Positions 63,644 to 64,000 of a DNA stretch of 64,000 bases are shown piece after piece. Under the pieces are notes generated by a model. That model did not search any database. It saw nothing but the letters and a program-made list of their open reading frames with translations, and was not told the DNA's origin. Source of the DNA: Aliiroseovarius sp. S1339. GTDB taxonomy: Bacteria; Pseudomonadota; Alphaproteobacteria; Rhodobacterales; Rhodobacteraceae. The DNA is taken from positions 79,536 through 143,535 of the forward strand of contig NZ_JALPQG010000010.1 of assembly GCF_023195695.1 (NCBI RefSeq). Direction: 5' to 3'. Within the stretch, counting starts at the first letter, position 1. Each line of letters opens with the position of its first letter. The position numbers and the translations under genes are program-made.

Positions 63644-63850
63644 TGAGTGGTCCTCCCATAGGTCCCTAGTTTATGGCACCACCTTATGTGTGCCACAAAC
63701 TGTTTCCAAGGGATTTGAAGGATTGGGATGGGTCGGGCGTCGCAGTTGCGCGACCGGACGGCATTTGACTTGGTCTTCGACAGCAAGATAGGGCATCGTC
63801 GCAACCAAGTTCAGAATGTGCCGCTGTGAGCGATAGTTGAACTGCGACTC
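63644..63850. other. Region between the TAXI gene and the transposase fragment
   Basis: No gene seen in these 207 bases. The nine-base inverted pair noted with the transposase lies here. The TAXI promoter should also lie here; no clear -10/-35 pair was found. Confidence 0.4.
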
Positions 63851-64000
63851 CTATTGGCGCTGAGGGTAGGGGTGTTTGCCTGTTTCCTCCATCATCTTTT
63901 CACGCAACACCTCCGCTGGAGTTTTCCATCCCAAGCATTTGCGGGGCGTGTTGTTGAGCTGATCGCAGATCTGCTTGATGTCATGATCTGTCATGCCTCG
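63851..64000 (-). CDS. IS30-family transposase, C-terminal fragment (cut by window edge)
   Basis: The last 49 codons lie in the window and end at TAG 63851. They read as the conserved C-terminus QICDQLNNTPRKCLGWKTPAE of IS30-type transposases. The rest is beyond 64000. No inverted-repeat end could be assigned with confidence, though GTCGCAGTT (63739-63747) and its complement AACTGCGAC (63840-63848) lie beside it. Confidence 0.88.
   Translation of the reverse strand, partial: RGMTDHDIKQICDQLNNTPRKCLGWKTPAEVLREKMMEETGKHPYPQRQ

Noticed and set aside
62177..63646. 489-codon plus-strand frame opposite the TAXI and DUF1850 genes
   Set aside because: Shadow of two convincing genes; Arg/His-rich composition.

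Overview
The window looks like a chromosomal segment of a marine alphaproteobacterium of the Rhodobacteraceae (Roseobacter group). The reasons are the high G+C, many four-base start/stop overlaps, a nosCRZDFYLX operon in the Paracoccus/Roseobacter order, a TAXI-type TRAP transporter with a DUF1850 partner, and a ynjBCD-type ABC transporter next to a CDP-alcohol transferase. No rRNA, tRNA or CRISPR array was recognised. No database search was possible; all family names come from motifs and remembered family features.

Layout. 1-6475: a partial DUF11-repeat surface protein overlapping a 1100-residue outer-membrane barrel. 6505-13437: aspartate dehydrogenase; a minus-strand ynjF-B-C-D-like operon; a divergent pair of a GAPDH paralogue and a pyrroline-5-carboxylate-reductase-like protein. 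13556-18483 (minus): a compact cassette of a winged-helix/TPR regulator, a PAP2/haloperoxidase-fold protein with a Lys-Asn tract, a subtilisin-like protease without signal peptide or prodomain, and, behind a terminator, a stand-alone protein resembling an I9 subtilisin propeptide. 19321-24409: a small membrane protein and a type I secretion trio (ABC, membrane fusion protein, outer-membrane factor). 24533-32375: an exopolysaccharide locus (barrel, short Wza-like protein, phosphoglycosyl transferase, then divergently ExeA-like ATPase, Wzc-like chain-length protein, CpsD-like kinase, GT2). 32372-33016: rhomboid protease. 33328-42290: complete nitrous-oxide reductase operon. 42303-47890: tamB and tamA. 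48141-59383: a second polysaccharide cluster (two-domain GT2, nitroreductase-like protein, GT32-like/hydrolase fusion, methyltransferase, asparagine-synthase-like protein, nucleotide-sugar dehydrogenase, PssE/PssD-like split glycosyltransferase, polysaccharide deacetylase). 59567-60180: AbrB/Doc toxin-antitoxin pair. 60216-63643: TAXI-TRAP transporter. 63851-64000: the 3' end of an IS30-family transposase, cut by the window edge.

How the genes work together. The nos genes form one transcription unit for the last step of denitrification, N2O to N2: NosR feeds electrons, NosX probably attaches its flavin, NosDFY and NosL supply copper/sulfur for the NosZ centres. The two polysaccharide regions supply initiation, polymer length control, export and decoration of surface glycans. 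The dehydrogenase and asparagine-synthase-like protein suggest an amidated uronic acid. The least familiar unit is the regulator-PAP2-protease-propeptide cassette at 13.5-18.5 kb. Its protease keeps an intact Asp/His/Ser triad, and its possible inhibitor is encoded separately.
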